Source of the DNA: Thermoguttaceae bacterium | GTDB lineage: Bacteria; Planctomycetota; Planctomycetia; Pirellulales; Thermoguttaceae | Length of the DNA: 64,000 nt | Direction: 5' to 3' | NCBI GenBank assembly: GCA_025062105.1 | Contig: JANXAQ010000255.1 | Coordinates: 1 to 64,000, forward strand | In this document: positions 27,596-36,817 of the stretch, piece after piece | Numbering within the stretch: the stretch's first letter is position 1 | Layout: each line of letters starts with the position of its first letter | The notes under the pieces: generated by a model | Told to the model about the DNA's origin: nothing | The model's input: the letters and a program-made list of their open reading frames with translations, nothing else | Database searches by the model: none | Position numbers and translations under genes: made by a program

Positions 27596-27960
27596 AGGAA
27601 TTTCGACAGAAGCCTAAACATATAGGAAGCTCTGCAAAATTCTGAACATCCAGTGAACTTTATGTACTTTTGCATCTCTCGCCGTTCCGTTGTTCTACCA
27701 GGCTCCTACTATCTATTGTGGGCTAACAATCCTAGCGCCCCTATATGTTGTGTTACAGGAAGTATCTGCCAAAATGGTATAAAAATATCCCCCTTGAATT
27801 GTGCAGAGGTTCCTATAGTGAATTGTGTGAACTTTTGAATCTGTAAGCGTTGGGCAGACTGATCAAATACCTACTATATCCAAGGCACTAGCAGTGCTAG
27901 CAACCCTCCATATTGGTTCCAAGCTGAGGGGAACCAAAATGCTATAAAAATATATCCTTA
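27596..27960 (+). repeat. R1 element split by a second R1
   Basis: The outer R1 starts at 27596 (GGAATTTCGACAG, CCTAAACATATA) and resumes at 27814 with TATAGTGAATTGTGTGAAC. The inner copy lies between. The sequence TATA is present on both sides of the inner copy (27620-27623 and 27814-27817). The outer right end is lost at the junction with the next R1. Confidence 0.8.
27624..27813 (+). repeat. R1 element nested in R1
   Basis: It is complete, with ends GGAAGCTCTGCAAAATTCTG and GTGCAGAGGTTCC. It interrupts the outer R1 at its ACATATAGTGAA motif with a 4-bp TATA duplication. Confidence 0.85.
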
Positions 27961-28145
27961 GAACCTCTGCCGAACCATAAACATACAGTAACCTTTATAG
28001 ACCTCTGATTCTATACCCATTCGGGTCTTCTATCTGAACACCTACTATTGGATGCTAGGAATGCTAGCACCTCTTAGATATTAGGTTAGGGGGAGGACAA
28101 GCTAATATAGTATAAAAATATCCCCTTTGAATTATGCAAGATCCC
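27961..28145 (+). repeat. R1 element, third in tandem
   Basis: The ends are GAACCTCTGCCGAACCAT and AATTATGCAAGATCCC. The core is GGATGCTAGGAATGCTAGCA. An R2 starts 3 bases later. Confidence 0.85.
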
Positions 28146-28148
28146 CTA

Positions 28149-28262
28149 ACTCGACTTTTGCCATTTTGGGCCACCTGCTGACAGAGGAAACCTCTAATTC
28201 CTTGCCATCTTTGGACTTAAGAAATTGTGGGAATAGCAGGGAAAATGGCAGAAGTCGAATTC
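28149..28262 (+). mobile_element. R2 MITE-like element, internally shortened
   Basis: The ends are ACTCGACTTTTGCCATTTT and AAATGGCAGAAGTCGAAT, with TA on both sides (28147-28148 and 28263-28264). At 114 bp it is shorter than the usual 150. Confidence 0.75.
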
Positions 28263-28289
28263 TAATTTATAGGTCGCTTCTGTTCAAAT

Positions 28290-28365
28290 TGACTTTTGCC
28301 AATTTCTAAACTGCAGTTCCAGTTGGATGCTCTAGCTGCTGGGAAATATTGGAGTTAGAAGCTGT
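28290..28365 (+). repeat. R2 left-half fragment
   Basis: TTGACTTTTGCCAATTTC followed by AATATTGGAGTTAGAAGC matches the left and middle of R2. The right end is missing. The remaining 28366-28512 shows no gene. Confidence 0.5.
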
Positions 28366-28512
28366 TCTAACATGAAATTTGAATGTTTTCCGAAGGTTTT
28401 TCGGGCTGGGCCATGCCTCTGGCAACCCTCGGGAAATAGAGAGTGAAAAGGTTTCGCAGTAGCCGAACAGAGCATTGCATGCAAGCTAGAAAACGCCTTT
28501 GGGCACAGCCTC

Positions 28513-28857
28513 TCATCCCACAGATTCGCTCCTAAGAGGACAAACCTCTTGGTCCAGCCAGGCTAGATACTCTGCCAGCCCGGCCAGGATCGGCGTGGCC
28601 AAAATCTCCGGCGTCTGATAGGGATGAACGGCTCGAATGGCCGACTCCACTGCGGGATATAGCTCCTGCCTGGTCTTGGCCAAGCAAAGCCATTCTTGGC
28701 TTTGCTCCCGCTGGCCCTGCCACCAATAATGGCTTTGGATAGGGCCTAGGATTTGTACACATGCCGCCAAACGCTTCTCCAGCAGTGTCTGGGCAATGAC
28801 GGCTGCCTTTTCCGCACTGTCGATGCTCGTCAGCACTTGGATATATTCACTACGCAT
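28513..28857 (-). CDS. cutA: divalent-cation tolerance protein CutA
   Basis: This small 114-residue protein of the CutA1 family folds as a trimer of ferredoxin-like subunits and is linked to copper and other divalent-cation tolerance. The family's conserved features are all present: the KRLAACVQI stretch, YWWQGQREQSQEWLCLAKT and the VHPYQTPEILATPI block. The start codon has GGAG about 8 bases upstream. It is a single gene with repeat-filled gaps on both sides. The precise role of CutA in metal tolerance is still debated. Confidence 0.95.
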   Translation of the reverse strand: MRSEYIQVLTSIDSAEKAAVIAQTLLEKRLAACVQILGPIQSHYWWQGQREQSQEWLCLAKTRQELYPAVESAIRAVHPYQTPEILATPILAGLAEYLAWLDQEVCPLRSESVG

Positions 28858-28929
28858 TCCAGCTCTCCGCTATGTGGTGACTGCACGGAATCCTTCGACA
28901 CGACACATGTCAGCCTACTTGAGTAGATT

Positions 28930-29115
28930 GGAACCTCTGGAAAATCCGAAACGGCAATGCACTTTACGAACTTTTCATTTGTAAGGATTGGCCCACCCGA
29001 TTCCAACACCTACGAAACGTAGGTTGCTGGCAGTGCTAACAGACCCATCTATTGGGATAAAGGAGGAGCACAGCAAAATAGTGAAAAAATATCCTTCAAA
29101 GCATGCATAGATTCC
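28930..29115 (+). repeat. R1 element
   Basis: The ends are GGAACCTCTGGAAAATCC and CATGCATAGATTCCC. The core GGTTGCTGGCAGTGCTAACA is clear. The stretch 29116-29342 after it holds no gene; it has a tandem 12-base repeat GTTAACTCATGT near 29243-29268. Confidence 0.82.
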
Positions 29116-29342
29116 CTCTTAAAAATCTCCTCGAAACAAGAAACCGAACAGCTTATCTTGTCCTAGCTTATCGAGCCGGTTTCTTTTTGGGAATTCCCCT
29201 ACATCAATTATTTCCACAGAAACGAATGCCCAGTGTTTCTCAATGTTAACTCATGTGTTAACTCATGTCCTAAGAATACCCAACAACAGTTGGGCAGCCC
29301 GTTTGGGGAAAAAGTTCCGAAAAATCTTTCCGCTTGATTATC

Positions 29343-29488
29343 AGCTCGACTTTGGCCATTTTTGGCCTCACCTTGGAAGAAGCGTACCTTTACTACGAAA
29401 GCTGTTAGACAATTGTGTAAACAAATAGAGATATCGCCGTAACTGCAGGAAGCAGGTGCAGGTATCGGAACATTAGCAGAAGTCCAGC
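29343..29488 (+). mobile_element. R2 MITE-like element
   Basis: The ends are AGCTCGACTTTGGCCATTTT and AGCAGAAGTCCAGC, with TA after the right end. The block CGCCGTAACTGCAGGAA is typical of R2. Confidence 0.8.
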
Positions 29489-29631
29489 TAGCGACGGGGG
29501 CGGTTTTACGCAAAGGAGTATGCTAGATATTTTTTATTCCTGTTGGTCTTTGCCAGCGGGCACCAACTGCCCTCAAGGCCAAGAGGTTAAAAAACTGAGT
29601 TATCCAGAAGTCCCAAAGGAAATATTTTTAG

Positions 29632-29819
29632 GGAAGCTCTGCATAATTCAAGGCAGATATCTTTATATCATTTTGGTTGCTATTGTTTCAACCCAATATA
29701 CACTGGTCCTCGTTCTTCTAATATCCTATATAGAGTAGGTGTTAGGATGGGGGTGCCAAAACCGATGGAATCAAAGGTTCAATTAGTCCCCTACACGTTC
29801 CGGATTTTGCAGAGGTTCC
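29632..29819 (-). repeat. R1 element, inverted, probably nested
   Basis: It runs from GGAAGCTCTGCATAATTCA to CCGGATTTTGCAGAGGTTCC. It appears to split another inverted R1: the preceding AGGAAATATTTTTAG and following TTAGTACCCATCTAACTC read as one R1 when joined, with TTAG as a possible 4-bp duplication. Confidence 0.8.
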
Positions 29820-29965
29820 ATTAGTACCCATCTAACTCAATCGGTAGGGTTGCTAACACTGCGAGCAACAGGGATCGCTTGGGGTTGGAATAGGTGGGGC
29901 CGAGGAATCCCGCATCCATAGGTCCTAAAGTTCACTCCATCTTTCAAGATTTTGCAAAGGTTTCC
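29820..29965 (-). repeat. R1 element, inverted, remainder of the split copy
   Basis: It contains GGGTTGCTAACACTGCGAGC and ends AAGATTTTGCAAAGGTTTCC. Its other end lies before 29632. The gap 29966-30274 that follows shows no repeat or gene I recognise. Confidence 0.7.
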
Positions 29966-30274
29966 ATTACATTACGTTTGGAGGAGATAGAAAAAAGTTT
30001 GCGGAAAGGGTGGGTTTTCAAAGCTTTGGCAGGAACCTTATGGGTAGAAGCACCGAGCCGCCGGCGGCTACGGTCTAGGCAGGCCGGTTGAAAGGTCGAT
30101 AACGTTTCTCTGCAAACAGGCGATCCGTTTTGTTTATCTAGCCAAACCATCTCAGCCAGGCTCGGTTGGAAAGGTTTCCGGTTGGGTCATAACCCATCGA
30201 AGCGGAAGAAAACCTTTCAGAATGGGCACAACATCCCACGGTGGGGGAACCTTGCAACAGAGCCTCTTGCCTGC

Positions 30275-31894
30275 CTAAAAACGTCGTAAAAAGATATCTT
30301 TAAACTGCACGCGCATCGGCGGGCCGACGTGCACCTGCAGGGCCAGCCAGCCGTGCTGGGGCCGTTTGGGGTCCTGGTCTTCGGCTACCTCACACATGAC
30401 CACGTCATTGATTTTCAGCACCACCTGGCCCCCGCGGGCAATAATGGTATATTCATTCCACTGGCCTGGCCGGACCACTTGCAGGAGCTTTTCCGGATCG
30501 CCCACCGAACCGGCCAGTTCTTTTTTGCCCGTCTGGTCGATCCGCACTTTCTGCCCCCGCTCGGCTAGGATGCCCCTGCCCAGGTATTCGATCAAAACGC
30601 CGGTCCATCGGCCCGATGCGTCGAAATCGGCCTGGGGCCCGATGAGCGGATCGCCGTCGGTCTTGCCCGCCGGCCGTTTCTGCGCCCGAAAATAAATCCC
30701 AGAATTGCCGCTTTCGATCCGAAACTTCAGCCGGAGTTCAAAGTTCTCCACCTGATCTTTCCAGACAAGAAACTGATTTTCTTTCAACGGTTTGTCGGCT
30801 CGGGTCTGGCCGGTGATCGCACCGTCCTGCACGGACCAGAGTTCCGGATCTCCTTGCCAACCGGCCAAAGTCTTGCCGTCAAACAGGCTCACAAACCCCG
30901 GCAAGCCGGGCACAGGTTCTCGGCCGGGGATATTGGCCCGGAGGGGCCGGGTTGGCCGAGGTTCGGCCGAAGCGGCCAAGTCCCCGCAGGCCCACTGAAT
31001 CGCATCTAGATAAAACTGCAATATCTGCGGATGGGAGAAAATCTGGCTCATGTGGCCGAAACTGGTAACAAAAACCCGGCCTTTGCCGTATGGCTTTATC
31101 CAGGCCAGGGCGAAATCGTCGTCTTTGCGCTGGATCCAGCGGGCGCCCATATTGGTGGTAGCCGGATCGATGGACAAAAGCACCCGTAGCTTCGAGCGGT
31201 CATACGGCGGTCCGTATTCGTAAATTTCATCAGTAATCCGAAAATCCTTGCCGCCAAAGGCAGCCACCAGCGGATGGCCCGGCTCCTCGACGGTTACCCC
31301 AACCTCCTCGGTCCATGGATGGCCTGTAAAGGTGGCCCCGAACAATTCGGTAAACTCCGGCCAATGGCGATTAGCAGCAATAGCATAATGGATGCAAACC
31401 ACCCCTTTGCCGCCGGAGACAAACTCCAGAAAACTCTGCCGAAGCCGCTTTTCGATCGCCTCTTTGTCGGCTCCCAAGGCGCGAAGGGCCGGTTTTTGCA
31501 GGTCCTGGTCGGTCGGCGTAATCCAAGGACCAGAGGCATTATTCAAAACAATAGCATCAAACCGGGCCAGGCTGTCCGGTGCCATGATGGCCAGGTCGTC
31601 GCTAACCACCGGTTCATAAGCCTTGCTCACTTCGCCCAGGATGCAGAAGGCTGCCTGACCGTAGGGAATGCAATAGCCTTTGTGTGGGTCTTTGGGCATC
31701 AGATGCGGGGGGCTGTTCCAGATGAGCACCCGGCGGGGCTTTTGCGGTTTGGCCTGTGGCCGAACCTGCTGGGCCGCCTGACGAATCAATTGTTCATGAT
31801 AGGCCGGGATCGGTTGCCCACCGGCACTCGGCAATTGAACACCAGACTCCAGAAACACCCAGAAACCCCAAAGCAATAGAATCGCTCTTCGCAT
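30275..31894 (-). CDS. exported ThuA-like domain fused to DUF1080 (3-keto-glycoside hydrolase type)
   Basis: This 539-residue exported protein has a signal peptide (RRAILLLWGFWVFLESG). A ThuA-like, glutamine-amidotransferase-like domain covers about 45-300 (RRVLIWNSPPH, FDAIVLNNASG, GGKGVVCIHYA, EVGVTVEEPGHPL). A DUF1080/LamG-like jelly roll covers about 328-539 (FVSLFDGKTLAGW, SGNSGIYFRAQ). DUF1080 members characterised elsewhere hydrolyse 3-keto-disaccharides or 3-keto-glycosides. ThuA is linked to oxidised disaccharide metabolism. The start at 31894 is chosen because CAGGAGT lies 8 bases upstream and the signal peptide begins there; the frame stays open to 32098. Two exported Gfo/Idh oxidoreductases nearby could supply keto-sugar substrates. 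Confidence 0.88.
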   Translation of the reverse strand: MRRAILLLWGFWVFLESGVQLPSAGGQPIPAYHEQLIRQAAQQVRPQAKPQKPRRVLIWNSPPHLMPKDPHKGYCIPYGQAAFCILGEVSKAYEPVVSDDLAIMAPDSLARFDAIVLNNASGPWITPTDQDLQKPALRALGADKEAIEKRLRQSFLEFVSGGKGVVCIHYAIAANRHWPEFTELFGATFTGHPWTEEVGVTVEEPGHPLVAAFGGKDFRITDEIYEYGPPYDRSKLRVLLSIDPATTNMGARWIQRKDDDFALAWIKPYGKGRVFVTSFGHMSQIFSHPQILQFYLDAIQWACGDLAASAEPRPTRPLRANIPGREPVPGLPGFVSLFDGKTLAGWQGDPELWSVQDGAITGQTRADKPLKENQFLVWKDQVENFELRLKFRIESGNSGIYFRAQKRPAGKTDGDPLIGPQADFDASGRWTGVLIEYLGRGILAERGQKVRIDQTGKKELAGSVGDPEKLLQVVRPGQWNEYTIIARGGQVVLKINDVVMCEVAEDQDPKRPQHGWLALQVHVGPPMRVQFKDIFLRRF

Positions 31895-32060
31895 AGCTTG
31901 GACTCCTGAACTAGCAAGGCACACCGACATAGACCGATTTTTTGCCAAATAAAACTGGTCCGTGCGAATAAACAAACTACCTCCCCCTCCGGTGCTGATG
32001 CTATAATTCCCTTTACTCATGTCGATTTCCCGGCCAAGGGCAGAGAGGAGTTTTTTATTC

Positions 32061-32118
32061 GCCTCTCCCCTCCGTGGGAGAGGCCGGCTAGCCTGCAAGG
32101 CTAGCCGGGTGAGGGGGA
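32061..32118. repeat. R8 double hairpin
   Basis: CCTCTCCC pairs with GGGAGAGG, and CCGGCTAGCC pairs with GGCTAGCCGG; GTGAGGGGG follows. It is the first of the GC-rich palindromes confined to about 32-41 kb. The rest of 31895-32515 apart from this and the next array holds no gene. Confidence 0.65.
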
Positions 32119-32240
32119 ATCAAAATCACTTCTTTACAACAGATGGAACTCTGTGTTCTGGCTTCCACCTCTCAAAACTCCCTTGTTCCCTACCTCCAAC
32201 TGCCCTCTGCCTTCGGCCCTCTGCTTTCTGGTTTCAGAGG

Positions 32241-32398
32241 AAGTCCCCCTCACCCGGCATTGCCTTCGGCAATGCCACCCTCTCCCGCAGTGGGGAGAGG
32301 GAGTTTCCCCCTCACCCGGCTTGGCCTTTGGCCAAGCCACCCTCTCCCCCACTGGAGCGAGGGACTTTTCTGGATCCCTGCTTGCGCAGGGATGACGG
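32241..32398. repeat. R8/R9 hairpin array
   Basis: Two R8 units in a row are seen (each CCCCTCACCCGGC, a TTGCC-GGCAA type stem, CCACCCTCTCCC), then one R9 unit (CTGGATCCCTGC, TTGC, GCAGGGATGAC). Each can fold as a stable stem. This could be a transcript-end or mRNA-stability element between two minus-strand genes. Confidence 0.65.
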
Positions 32399-32515
32399 GT
32401 GCGTAATGTCTGGCTGCATTTGGCGGAAGGGTACAATGGTATTTTACAGGCGTTTACCAACATTGCCTAAGTTTGGCTTTAGCGAAGGCATTTGGTCGAA
32501 GAGGGCGATGTTGTT

Positions 32516-34123
32516 TTACAAGCTCCAGCCTGGGCGGTATTCGCTGCGCAGAAGCTGATCCGCTTCGGGCAGGTTAGTGATTTTCATGGCCAAGGGATCA
32601 TATTCGATCGGCTGCTCAAACTGAGTGGCGATGTTGCCGAGCATGAGGAATTCGTTCAAGGCGGCGGCGTAGTCGAACTGGCTCCAAGGGGCCTCTCCGC
32701 CCCGGCAGGCGGCAAGCCAATCCTGTTCTGGCCCCCGGGAAGCCGGAACCGTCTCGGGCCGCTCGGTCTGCACGCCGGTAAACCGATCCGCCGGCAAAAG
32801 TCGAAACCACATGTTATGCCCAGTGGTGTGAATACTGCCTTTTTCGCCCACGATCAGGGTGCCGGCAAAGTGCCACAGTCCGCGCTGTTTTTCCGGGGCG
32901 TCCTGCATGATGGGTTTTAGAAGCTCTTCCAGGCCGGGTGCTGGGCCGTTGAGCCACTGGAAGGTAATCGGCGGCCATTTGCCGCGGGCTGGAATCTCCC
33001 AGTAAACTTTTTCCCATCTTGGGAACGAAAGTCGATTGACGCCCGAAGTCTCTGCCCGGATCCGGATTTTCGGCGGTGCACTGGCAGAAGGCGTTTGGCC
33101 CGCCCCTGGCAAGACCGACCGGCCTGCCGCTGCCGGTGCCGAGGCATCTGCTGAAGCCGATGGTTTAGCAGCGCCGGACTGCTCTGCCGGCGCCGAAACC
33201 GCCTCCGCCGACCAAAGCCTATGCACCTCTAGGGCCATGAAGGCCAAGTTGGCCGTGTGTGAGGCCCAATTGCCCAATTGCCCGGTACCAAACTCCCGCC
33301 ACAGGTTCCGGTTGAGCCAGTCGGAATGGAACGGTCGGTACGCTGCTGGTCCAAGCCAAAGATCCCAGTGCAGGTGTTTTGGAACGGGCATTTCCCCTTT
33401 GGGCGGCTCTCGACGATCGGCTCCGCCAGCATCGTTCCAAATATATACCTCCCGGATTTGGCCTAGAGCGCCAGTACGGATTAGTTCCAAGGCCCGGCGG
33501 AACGGTCCGCTGTAGGTCCCCTGGTTACCCATGGCCGTTGCCACTTTGTACTGTCGGGCCAAGTCCCGTAGGGTCCGAGATTCATGGACCGTTCTGGTGA
33601 GCGGTTTTTCACAGAAGACATGTTTCCCGGATCGGATGGCCGCCGCACTGGCTACCGCATGGGTATGGTCCGGCGTAGCAACCACAACAGCGTCGATTTT
33701 AGCGCCCATTTCCTGGAGCATTTTGCGGAAGTCGGCAAAAACGGGCGGCTTCTTTTCAGCCAAACGACGATAGATTTCGGCGGCCTGCCGCTCCCAGGGA
33801 TGCGGAGAGTCGGCCCAACGGCGGCTTGTTTCGTCCAAGAATCGGAACGTCTCTTCGACTTTCAGGTCGTTGACATCGCACAGAGCGACCAAGTCGGCCA
33901 TTTTGGGGATGGTTTCCACAAACCAGCGTCCCCGGCCCCCTACGCCAATCAGAGCCACTTGGACTTTCTCGTTGGCCGCATAGGCCCGAAGTAGCCGAGC
34001 GGGTAACACCGCCCAGCCCACGGCCGCCCCAGCCGCCCCACTCAAGCCGCTTTTTACCAAGCCGCCCAGTCCGACCCCTAAACCTGTCTGTACCAACTGC
34101 CGCCGAGTGATCTTGTTGCTCAT
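32516..34123 (-). CDS. exported Gfo/Idh/MocA-family oxidoreductase
   Basis: This 535-residue protein starts with a twin-arginine signal (ITRRQLVQTGLGVGLGGLV). An NAD(P)-binding Rossmann domain shows GVGGRG at about 60-65, ATPDHTHAVAS at 149-160 and the EKP motif at 172-174 (HVFCEKPLT), the Lys being the usual catalytic or cofactor residue. The C-terminal beta-sheet domain is interrupted by an Ala/Ser/Pro-rich insert near 320-360 that looks like a linker. Such exported Gfo/Idh proteins oxidise or reduce sugars, often with tightly bound cofactor. The start at 34123 is fixed by GGAGGAGGG upstream. The frame extends upstream through repeat sequence but without coding character. It is neighboured by the ThuA-DUF1080 gene on the same strand. 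Confidence 0.9.
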   Translation of the reverse strand: MSNKITRRQLVQTGLGVGLGGLVKSGLSGAAGAAVGWAVLPARLLRAYAANEKVQVALIGVGGRGRWFVETIPKMADLVALCDVNDLKVEETFRFLDETSRRWADSPHPWERQAAEIYRRLAEKKPPVFADFRKMLQEMGAKIDAVVVATPDHTHAVASAAAIRSGKHVFCEKPLTRTVHESRTLRDLARQYKVATAMGNQGTYSGPFRRALELIRTGALGQIREVYIWNDAGGADRREPPKGEMPVPKHLHWDLWLGPAAYRPFHSDWLNRNLWREFGTGQLGNWASHTANLAFMALEVHRLWSAEAVSAPAEQSGAAKPSASADASAPAAAGRSVLPGAGQTPSASAPPKIRIRAETSGVNRLSFPRWEKVYWEIPARGKWPPITFQWLNGPAPGLEELLKPIMQDAPEKQRGLWHFAGTLIVGEKGSIHTTGHNMWFRLLPADRFTGVQTERPETVPASRGPEQDWLAACRGGEAPWSQFDYAAALNEFLMLGNIATQFEQPIEYDPLAMKITNLPEADQLLRSEYRPGWSL

Positions 34124-34207
34124 AACCGCCCTCCTCCGAAAAATAGAAACCCTTTCCGCCGAATGCAAATCTCGTTTGTCATCCCTCCGCAACCAGGAAC
34201 TCAGAAA

Positions 34208-34312
34208 AAACTCCCTCTCCCCACTGCTCCCAGAGGGTGGCCCAGCACAAGCCAAGCTAACTGAGGGGGATTGGGTCTCATTCCCACGCAAACGGGAATC
34301 CAGGCTCCTTTA
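34208..34312. repeat. R8/R9 hairpins, degenerate
   Basis: CTCCCTCTCCCCACTGC and AGAGGGTGGCC are followed by TGAGGGGGATTG and an R9-like CATTCCCACG/CGGGAATCC pair. They lie upstream of the Gfo/Idh gene. Confidence 0.55.
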
Positions 34313-34422
34313 TCCCTGGTTTCGGTGCTAGGGTGGCCATCCTGCCCGCATTCCACCCCGTAGGGACTAGGCTCTGCCTAGGCCACCAATCCGGCCGGGC
34401 ACCGCCCCGGCCTTACCATCCC

Positions 34423-34512
34423 CTCTCCCCACCGCGGGAGAGGGTGGCCAACCGTTAGGTTGGCCGGGTGAGGGGGCCCTAGTCTCATCCCTGCGAAAGT
34501 AGCAGTCCAGGC
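34423..34512. repeat. R8/R9 hairpins
   Basis: CCCCTCTCCCC-ACC-GCGGGAGAGGG and TGGCCAACC/GGTTGGCCGGGTGAGGG form the two R8 stems. CTCATCCCTGCGAAAGTAG follows as a weak R9. Confidence 0.65.
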
Positions 34513-34721
34513 TTCCTTGAGCAGCCCGCTGGCAAAGGGAAGCAGGCCACTTGGACGGCGTCGCCTTCGGCTCCGCCGGGCTCCCCCACCCCTGGGGCAT
34601 TGGTATCTACATAACAGCTTTCTCCTACAAGATGTTGTGGCTTTGCCGACCAGTTTCCCCCAACATATTGTGGCTCCGAAAAGATGTGTAGATAGCCATG
34701 CCCCCGGGGAGAGACGTTTTT

Positions 34722-34752
34722 TTCTGGATCCCTGCCTGCGCAGGGATGACAC
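34722..34752. repeat. R9 palindrome
   Basis: CTGGATCCCTGC and GCAGGGATGAC form the hairpin. The remaining stretches of 34124-34976 contain no gene I can support. Confidence 0.6.
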
Positions 34753-34976
34753 GAAATGGCAGAGCCCAAGGAGTCAGGGCCTTTGCTTGCGTAGGGATGG
34801 CAGGCCGATTGTTCCGTTGGAAATCTTCCGGCTATTCCAGGATCCCTAACCGGCAGACCAATGGCCTTTTGCCTTATCATAGCGGACTGGCCTAGGGGTG
34901 GGCAACCGCCCACTTCCTACCCCCAATTTTTAACAACTTTTTTTGTCAAATTCTTAACGCCGACTTTGGGGGAGGT

Positions 34977-36215
34977 ATGATCAAAGTCGTCGGGATGTTC
35001 GAGGCTTCTCTGAAAGGTCTTCCGTTTTGCGAAAGGGTTGGAACGATGCCTCGGCTACTGAGGGGTGTGCTCACAGGCGGCATGGCGTTTCTAGCAGCCT
35101 TGTCTGGGGGAATCGCTTCGGCGGAAATCATTGGGCCGGCCTTGATCAACCGGGGCAACGTAGATACGGGGTTCAATTATATGTTCCTTTATGATACCGG
35201 CACGGCTACGCCCGGATTTACCCACTGGGGCTTTGCTACTTCCTGGGCTTTTTATAACGATAACGGGACCGCTCAATGCGGCCGGCAGGTAGAACCGGTG
35301 ATTTTGAAAAAAGTGGGCACGGAGTCTTGGGTAATTACCGGAGTGGGTCAGCCGATCACTACGCCTGCCACTATGAGCGGCGTGCAATCATTTCCATTTA
35401 TCTTGGCTTCGGGCAGTTCCGTGGTGGGACCAGGATATACTTTTGCCCATCGAGATCTAAATAATGCCGGAAGTATTGAGTTCGATTTCATCTCTCCCGG
35501 CACTCATCGGTATTTGGGTCGGGGAAGCAACGCCGATGTGGTGGGCGATCTGCTGAGTGGGTTTTCCACCCCCGCCAATCGGATTTACTCCATCCAATTT
35601 ACCACCCAGAACCAGCCCATGGTTCCGCTCGGAAATCCGCTTATCAACCGCGCCACCGATGATGGAGATAGCGGCATTTTCATCCATACCCAGGAGTTTT
35701 CCTTCTGGGCGCCGGTGGTCGAATGGGCCTTCTATGACAACGACAATTTCACGCCGGATCGGCAAATCACGCCGCTAATTCTGGAGAAAGTGGGCAATAA
35801 CTATATTATCCGCGGCATCGGCCAAACCCGCACCACCACCGAACGCGGGGAACAGCATTATCTGTTTGATGTAGTGGCAGGCAGCAACATGATTGGGCCG
35901 GGCTATTACTTCGGCTGGTGGACCGGCGCATGGGCCAACGGCCAGCCAACCGCCACCAACGCCGGAGTGATTGACTTTGACACGCTTGCCAGCGGCACGT
36001 TGGGCATCCTGTGGTTCCAGACGCCAGGCAACTTTGGGCTGGGCACGCAACTGACGGCCACCGGCCAGTTAGGCGTAGGCAGCTTCCATGCCCGGATGTA
36101 TTCGGTGGAGGTTACTTTGGCGGTTCCGGAACCGGCCAGCGCCCTGCTGGCATCCCTGGCCCTAGGAGCTATGGTAGGCCTAGTCTTTGTGCGCCGGCGG
36201 GTTCGGAGCAAATGA
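34977..36215 (+). CDS. exported PEP-CTERM protein with two homologous domains
   Basis: This protein of up to 412 residues has a signal peptide (about 24-50, MPRLLRGVLTGGMAF, cleavage near ASA) and a C-terminal PEP-CTERM sorting signal. The signal consists of VPEP at about 383, a hydrophobic helix and RRRVRSK at the end. Between them are two related beta-rich repeats of about 150-170 residues. Each starts ALINRG/PLINRA and contains WAFYND/WAFYDN, PVILKKVG/PLILEKVG, ITGVGQ/IRGIGQ and GPGY. The product should be exported and handled by an exosortase, none of which is in the window. ATG codons at 34977 and 35046 are both possible: GGGGGAGGT touches the first, too close for an ideal ribosome site, and the second begins the cleaner signal peptide. 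Confidence 0.85.
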   Translation: MIKVVGMFEASLKGLPFCERVGTMPRLLRGVLTGGMAFLAALSGGIASAEIIGPALINRGNVDTGFNYMFLYDTGTATPGFTHWGFATSWAFYNDNGTAQCGRQVEPVILKKVGTESWVITGVGQPITTPATMSGVQSFPFILASGSSVVGPGYTFAHRDLNNAGSIEFDFISPGTHRYLGRGSNADVVGDLLSGFSTPANRIYSIQFTTQNQPMVPLGNPLINRATDDGDSGIFIHTQEFSFWAPVVEWAFYDNDNFTPDRQITPLILEKVGNNYIIRGIGQTRTTTERGEQHYLFDVVAGSNMIGPGYYFGWWTGAWANGQPTATNAGVIDFDTLASGTLGILWFQTPGNFGLGTQLTATGQLGVGSFHARMYSVEVTLAVPEPASALLASLALGAMVGLVFVRRRVRSK

Positions 36216-36365
36216 ATCTCCGCCTTTTCAAGGAAGTCTTGGTTTTGAAAGGGGGTGCCGATGGCGAAAAGGAAATTATTCTCATTGTGGGGCTGGGGCC
36301 GATTGAATAGACAAGGTTTTTCACGTCGATCGGATTTCTCTTTTCCCCTTTGGCCTTTGGTGAAG

Positions 36366-36570
36366 GAGCCCCCTCACCCGGCTTGCCTGTCGGCAAGCCG
36401 GCCTCTGCCGCAAAGGGGAGAGGCGATAGGCGCCCCCTCACCCGGCCTGGCTACCGCAGGGCCACCCTCTTGAAGCAGGGGGGAGAGAGGAGTTTCTGGA
36501 TCCCTGCTTGCGCAGGGATGACAGGGAGCAGAACCAAGGCAACCTGGATTCCTGCTTTCGCAGGAATGCC
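36366..36570. repeat. R8/R9 hairpin array
   Basis: The series contains CCCTCACCCGGC-TTGCC-GGCAAGCC, CCGCAAAGGGGAGAGG, a second CCCCTCACCCGGCC unit, then two R9 hairpins (CTGGATCCCTGC/GCAGGGATGAC and TGGATTCCTGC/GCAGGAATGCC). It lies between convergent genes, which fits a role at transcript ends. The rest of 36216-36817 has no gene. Confidence 0.65.
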
Positions 36571-36817
36571 ACCATGGGGGACCAGATACCTACGGTGCGA
36601 GGATGGGATTAGCTTCTAGCCGATGCCGGGCTCTGCCGGGCCAAGACGGTCAGGCTCCCCCCACTATAGGAGACCAGAGGTTCACACTGTCGGCCAATAC
36701 GGGCAGAAGCCCCGGCCTGTTCGCCAACCGCTTCCTTACAGGAGCGGCTCGGTCTGCCTTTGGCCTTCGGCTTTCTCCTTTCTGCCTTCCGGCCCCCAGG
36801 ATCGGCCTGTAGATGTA

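Noticed and set aside
27596-28145. Tandem repeats resembling a CRISPR array
   Set aside because: The units are about 190 bp, have inverted ends and nest in each other. There are no short regular repeats with unique spacers and no cas genes.
29243-29268. Tandem 12-base repeat GTTAACTCATGT as a regulator operator
   Set aside because: It is isolated in non-coding sequence with no gene start within several hundred bases in a suitable direction.
29520-29738. 72-codon frame in the repeat-rich gap
   Set aside because: It runs across the R1 element at 29632-29819 and has no ribosome site or similarity.
31895-32098. Upstream extension of the ThuA-DUF1080 gene
   Set aside because: The extension has no signal-peptide character. 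The internal ATG at 31894 has a good ribosome site directly before a signal peptide.
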